Shown here: one piece after another, positions 5,836 through 7,706 of the stretch
Layout of the letters: each line of letters starts with the position of its first letter
How positions within the stretch are numbered: the stretch's first letter is position 1
Position numbers and translations under genes: made by a program
Notes under the pieces: model-generated
What the model saw: the letters and a program-made list of their open reading frames with translations, nothing else
The model's database searches: none
Told to the model about the DNA's origin: nothing
NCBI GenBank assembly: GCA_002691835.1
Contig: NZJA01000123.1
Coordinates: forward strand, 5,561-13,266
Origin: Planctomycetota bacterium
GTDB lineage: Bacteria; Planctomycetota; UBA8108; UBA1146
Length of the DNA stretch: 7,706 bases
Reading direction: 5' to 3'

Positions 5836-7392
5836 CTATCGACGCCAAGTAAAAGGAAGTAACAAAATCAGGATCGCATAAATTTCTAACCTGCCGAGTA
5901 GCATCAGCAGCATCAGCAATATCTTTCCTGGCGAAGGAATCTCTGCGTAGTTTTCAAGGGGCCCCACTCCGCCAAAACCGGGACCAATATTCCCCAAAGT
6001 CGAAAGCGTCGCCCCAAAAGCTGTCAGCAGGAGATCATCTTCCAGTGCACCAGCCACGACCTGGCTTTTTCCGGGGTCCATACTGCCGGCTTGCTCGGAG
6101 GTGGATGGGTCAAGAATAAAAGCCAACAGAAACACTGAAAGAAGAAACAACAACATCCAAAGTGCCAAAAAGCCCAACACTCTTGAAACGATTTCCCGTT
6201 CCACATTTTTCTCGTTGAGCTTCAAGGAAATCACTGCTTGAGGCCGAACCAGCAGAGCGATTTCCCGAAGACTGAACTTTATCAGCATCATAAATCGAAT
6301 AACTTTGACTCCGCCTGTCGTTGAGCCTGCGCACCCACCTATCAACATCAATACTGCCAGTAAGACTCGACATGCATTAGGCCAATGGTCGAAGTCCGCC
6401 GTAACAAAACCACAGCCAGAAAATAGCGTCGCAACCTGAAAGCTCGCCAATCTGAAACAATCGGTAAATGTCGAATAGGCTTCCGGATTATCGAGCTTCG
6501 CTGGAAAAACGCTCGTGTTGTAAAGCAAGAAGGCAACAAAAAGCATCGCTGAGATAGCGACCGTGAAGAAAAACTTGCATTCGCCATCGCTAAAGGCTTT
6601 TAACTGGCCTTGAAAAAGAAACCTGAAATGCAAAACAAAGTTCACGGAAGCAATCAGCATGAAACTGGTCACGACAGCATCTACATAGGCACTGTTAAAC
6701 GAGGCGATACTCATGTTGTAAGTCGAAAATCCACCTGTAGACAGAGTGCTCAATGCCACAGTTGTGGCATCAAACCAATCCAGTTCAGGCAGCAACAGCA
6801 ATATCTCCACTACCGTGAACAGAGTATAGATCCCCCATAGGTAGAGCGCTGTTTGCGTCACTCGTGGTGTCAGCTTTTCTTTTGTCGGCCCCGGAACCTC
6901 TGCCCGAAACATATGCACGCTTCCTGAACCGATGAGGGGCATCACCGCGAGTGTCAGAAGAACGAAACCCATTCCTCCAAACCACTGCGTCAGATTTCGC
7001 CAAAACAGCAATCCAGGCGACAGGGCCTCGATATCCCTGAGAATCGTCGCACCAGTGGTTGTGAAACCACTCATCGTTTCAAAACAGGCGTTGAGCAACG
7101 AGGGAATACCTGAAGGGGCAAACCAAAATGGCAGAGCGCCAAAAAAGCTGGCGAGAAGCCAGCTTAAACCCACCACCGCAAAAGCTTCACGTGCTCTCAA
7201 GTTTCCAATGGTCTTATTATTGAACAACCAAAGAAGTCCACCGACGAGAAAAGTCACCACACTCGACAGGATGAATGCCGGATACTCTTCCTCCGAATCG
7301 AGAAGCCACGCCACTCCTAACGGGATCAACATCAGTCCGGACAGGACAAGCAGCAACAGCCCGAGTACTGCAAAAATCGACCGATACCTCAA
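5836..7392 (-). CDS. trkH: Trk potassium uptake protein TrkH (channel subunit)
   Basis: This 518-residue, highly hydrophobic inner membrane protein has about ten membrane segments and four re-entrant pore loops. The pore motifs are in order: TTTGAT (111-116), STGGFST (218-224), SGCGFVTADF (325-334) and TLGNIGPGFG (465-474). The conserved GGCAGSTTGGVKVIR (352-366) and the C-terminal LGRLEIYAILIL plus PFTWRR are typical of TrkH/TrkG. The third pore loop reads SGCGF where a Thr-rich TTTGF or TTAGF is usual; the filter glycine (Gly328) is kept. The start is TTG (7390-7392), which overlaps the TGA of trkA as TTGA, with AGGAGAGG 9 nt upstream at 7402-7409. It should form the K+-conducting subunit gated by the TrkA ring. 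The family is usually about 480-500 residues, so this one is full length and slightly long, partly from an acidic loop near 430-455. Confidence 0.96.
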   Translation of the reverse strand: MRYRSIFAVLGLLLLVLSGLMLIPLGVAWLLDSEEEYPAFILSSVVTFLVGGLLWLFNNKTIGNLRAREAFAVVGLSWLLASFFGALPFWFAPSGIPSLLNACFETMSGFTTTGATILRDIEALSPGLLFWRNLTQWFGGMGFVLLTLAVMPLIGSGSVHMFRAEVPGPTKEKLTPRVTQTALYLWGIYTLFTVVEILLLLPELDWFDATTVALSTLSTGGFSTYNMSIASFNSAYVDAVVTSFMLIASVNFVLHFRFLFQGQLKAFSDGECKFFFTVAISAMLFVAFLLYNTSVFPAKLDNPEAYSTFTDCFRLASFQVATLFSGCGFVTADFDHWPNACRVLLAVLMLIGGCAGSTTGGVKVIRFMMLIKFSLREIALLVRPQAVISLKLNEKNVEREIVSRVLGFLALWMLLFLLSVFLLAFILDPSTSEQAGSMDPGKSQVVAGALEDDLLLTAFGATLSTLGNIGPGFGGVGPLENYAEIPSPGKILLMLLMLLGRLEIYAILILLLPFTWRR

Positions 7393-7706
7393 CGGAGAAA
7401 GCCTCTCCTGCGTGTGAACAACTTCTCAATGGCCTCCACCGCTTCCGGCAAGGCGAAAATGATCACATGGTCACCGGCAAGAATGACCGTGTCTCCTCCT
7501 GCGGTTCTAATTTCTTCTCCGGCTTCACTCTTGCGCTGAATAGCCCCTATGATGCTGGCCTTGGGAAGTTTCAGATCACGAATCTTCTTGCCGACCACAA
7601 GTTGGTTTTCGGTAACCTCGTACTCACGGACTTCCGCCCCAAAAGCTCCAACCTGAGATATCCTGACCACGTTTCCGCGACGAATAACTCGCAGGATGTC
7701 ACTCAC
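7389..7706 (-). CDS. trkA: Trk potassium uptake regulator TrkA, C-terminal part (5' end outside window)
   Basis: Only the last 105 codons are visible, and the frame is open to the window edge. The final triplet there is GTG, but it should encode an internal valine and not the start, because TrkA proteins run to about 450 residues with two RCK_N/RCK_C units. The visible part begins ILRVIRRGNVVRISQVG, which corresponds to the segment linking the second NAD-binding domain to the last RCK_C domain. The RCK_C domain itself covers about residues 23-103, with VVGKKIRDLKLPKASIIGAI and the closing DTVILAGDHVIIFA block. TrkA is the cytoplasmic nucleotide-binding gating ring that controls TrkH. The TGA stop overlaps the trkH start by 4 nt, so the two are translated as a coupled pair. 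A shorter one-unit KtrA-like protein cannot be excluded from this fragment alone. Confidence 0.9.
   Translation of the reverse strand: MSDILRVIRRGNVVRISQVGAFGAEVREYEVTENQLVVGKKIRDLKLPKASIIGAIQRKSEAGEEIRTAGGDTVILAGDHVIIFALPEAVEAIEKLFTRRRGFLR
7402..7409 (-). promoter_or_regulatory. trkH: Ribosome binding site of trkH
   Basis: AGGAGAGG on the minus strand lies inside the end of trkA, 9 nt before the TTG start of trkH. It justifies the non-ATG start at the TTGA overlap. Confidence 0.65.

Noticed and set aside
7704..7706. GTG at the window edge as the start of a 105-residue protein
   Set aside because: The fragment matches only the C-terminal RCK region of TrkA, and the frame is open beyond the edge, so this GTG is an internal valine.

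Overview
The window looks like chromosomal DNA of a Gram-negative bacterium with moderate GC. It carries one lipoprotein with a lipobox, one Sec-exported protein, a Trk potassium system and a housekeeping ABC-F ATPase. The two proteins at the left end have calcium-binding dockerin-like repeats (one reads FVRGDANGDG) behind proline-rich linkers. That style is common in marine Planctomycetota and related lineages, so I suggest such a source with low confidence. Three of the six gene starts visible in the window read TTG. At least one gene needs selenocysteine, so the organism should also encode selA, selB, selC and selD elsewhere.

Layout. Positions 1-1516 (minus) hold a two-gene operon for envelope or secreted proteins: a lipoprotein with a lamin-tail-like domain and two dockerin-like repeats, then, after only 2 nt, an exported cohesin-like/dockerin-like protein that runs off the left edge. 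Positions 1659-3341 (minus) hold ettA, an ABC-F translation factor. Positions 3379-3606 (minus), just upstream of ettA, hold a 75-residue SelW-like (Rdx family) selenoprotein. Its second redox position is an in-frame TGA followed by a plausible bacterial SECIS hairpin, and an ordinary gene caller would miss it. Positions 3776-5829 (plus) hold an M20 metallopeptidase whose stop overlaps the TTG start of a pirin-family protein. Positions 5836-7706 (minus) hold trkH and the 3' part of trkA, again overlapping by TTGA.

How the parts work together. TrkA and TrkH form a potassium uptake system, with the cytoplasmic RCK regulator encoded just upstream of the channel subunit. The SelW-like gene and ettA are 37 nt apart on the same strand and may be co-transcribed. 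The M20 peptidase and pirin are probably translationally coupled. The pirin and trkH genes converge with a 6 nt gap. All non-coding gaps are short, the largest being 169 nt (3607-3775) and 142 nt (1517-1658). I see no tRNA, rRNA, CRISPR array, insertion sequence or phage gene. The main discovery is the cryptic selenoprotein gene.
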